Positions 63,533-64,000 of a stretch of DNA of 64,000 nucleotides are shown piece after piece. The notes under the pieces are model-generated. The model was not told the DNA's origin. It worked only from the letters and a program-made list of their open reading frames with translations, and searched no databases. Made by a program: the position numbers and the translations under genes. How positions within the stretch are numbered: position 1 is the first letter of the stretch; the number at the start of each line of letters is the position of its first letter. This DNA comes from Anseranas semipalmata. Taxonomy: Eukaryota > Chordata > Aves > Anseriformes > Anseranatidae. The stretch spans positions 62,001 to 126,000 of the forward strand of contig VXAA01003303.1 in NCBI GenBank assembly GCA_013399115.1. The letters are read 5' to 3'.

Positions 63533-63833
63533 CAGCCATTTAGTGAGTGTAAATAGAACACCTAGCTTGGTATATTTTACCATCCTGTTATAGAAGAAAT
63601 TCACTTCTAGAGGAAAAGGCTCTAAAAAATCTCACTTATGACACATATACGTATTTAGAAAAAACATACTGAAGAACTTTTCAGCAATTTAGGCTTCCTA
63701 AATATCACAGCTGTGAATCTTGTGGTAGTAGCATCCATTGCAGGGTGTAGTTCACAGGGGAATGTGGGTCAAGCCAGCACACAACACTAATACCAACTTT
63801 TCAGCAAGTAGAAAATACTGGGGAGAGGGAGGA

Positions 63834-63976
63834 GGTGTTTAAAAAAGAAAAAAAAAGATATGCTCGATTCCAAAGCATGAAGATAAACCCCTAAACTAGT
63901 TTCATCTGCCTTAAAAAAAAAAAAAAAAAGAAAAAGGCAACAAAACAAACAAACAAATAGGAAAAAAAAAAAAAAA
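63834..63976 (+). repeat. A-rich low-complexity region
   Basis: Several A-runs (around 63841-63855, 63913-63929 and 63961-63976) are interspersed with AAAC units. It could be simple-sequence drift or decayed poly-A tails; no element body was identified. Confidence 0.8.
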
Positions 63977-64000
63977 GAAACACAAATAATTATTAGAAGG

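Larger units (their letters stand above)
63091..63833. other. Gene-free stretch near the right end
   Basis: AT-rich sequence without recognisable gene or transposon, apart from the two small direct repeats listed separately. Confidence 0.6.

Overview
The window reads as AT-rich, CpG-poor vertebrate nuclear DNA, almost certainly from a bird. The evidence is several 5'-truncated CR1 LINE tails, two of which share the same 3' end, plus a roughly 1.1 kb solo LTR of a kind common in bird genomes. No protein-coding gene, rRNA, tRNA or known small RNA gene could be recognised. The long runs without coding sequence suggest an intergenic desert or the inside of a very large intron; the sequence alone does not decide which, and I could not identify a flanking or host gene.

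Layout. Bases 1-10451 are unannotated AT-rich sequence with a nested inverted repeat near 4.2 kb. A solo LTR lies at 10452-11536 and contains a minisatellite-like block of GGAGCAG-bearing units. From 11.5 to 31.7 kb there is mostly unique-looking DNA with short tandem duplications, small perfect hairpins, microsatellites and one 21-base assembly gap. A CR1 stub at 31.7 kb is followed by more unique DNA, a 215-codon minus-strand open frame at 36.6-37.2 kb, and a long (GAAAA)n array at 39.5 kb. A repeat-rich, GC-richer cluster at 44.2-46.05 kb holds two CR1 copies in plus orientation with an unclassified GC-rich block between them. A 390-base assembly gap follows at 47.0 kb. An antisense CR1 sits at 50.25 kb, and 50.4-64 kb is again low in recognisable repeats. 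Several parts of this last stretch (about 51.4, 54, 57.5 and 58.9 kb) look like candidate conserved noncoding elements, and a small GC-richer patch lies at 62.6-63.1 kb.

Nothing here forms a pathway or operon. The functional content, if any, is likely regulatory DNA or noncoding transcripts. The most useful follow-ups are a liftover or alignment to other bird genomes, RNA-seq over the candidate exons, and a RepeatMasker run with an avian library. I found no convincing undescribed system. The items most worth a second look are the 215-codon minus-strand frame, a 69-nt phase-0 exon-like segment at 33.77 kb, an exon-plus-poly(A)-signal arrangement at 20.5 kb, and a 17-bp inverted repeat within a conserved-looking segment at 54.3 kb.
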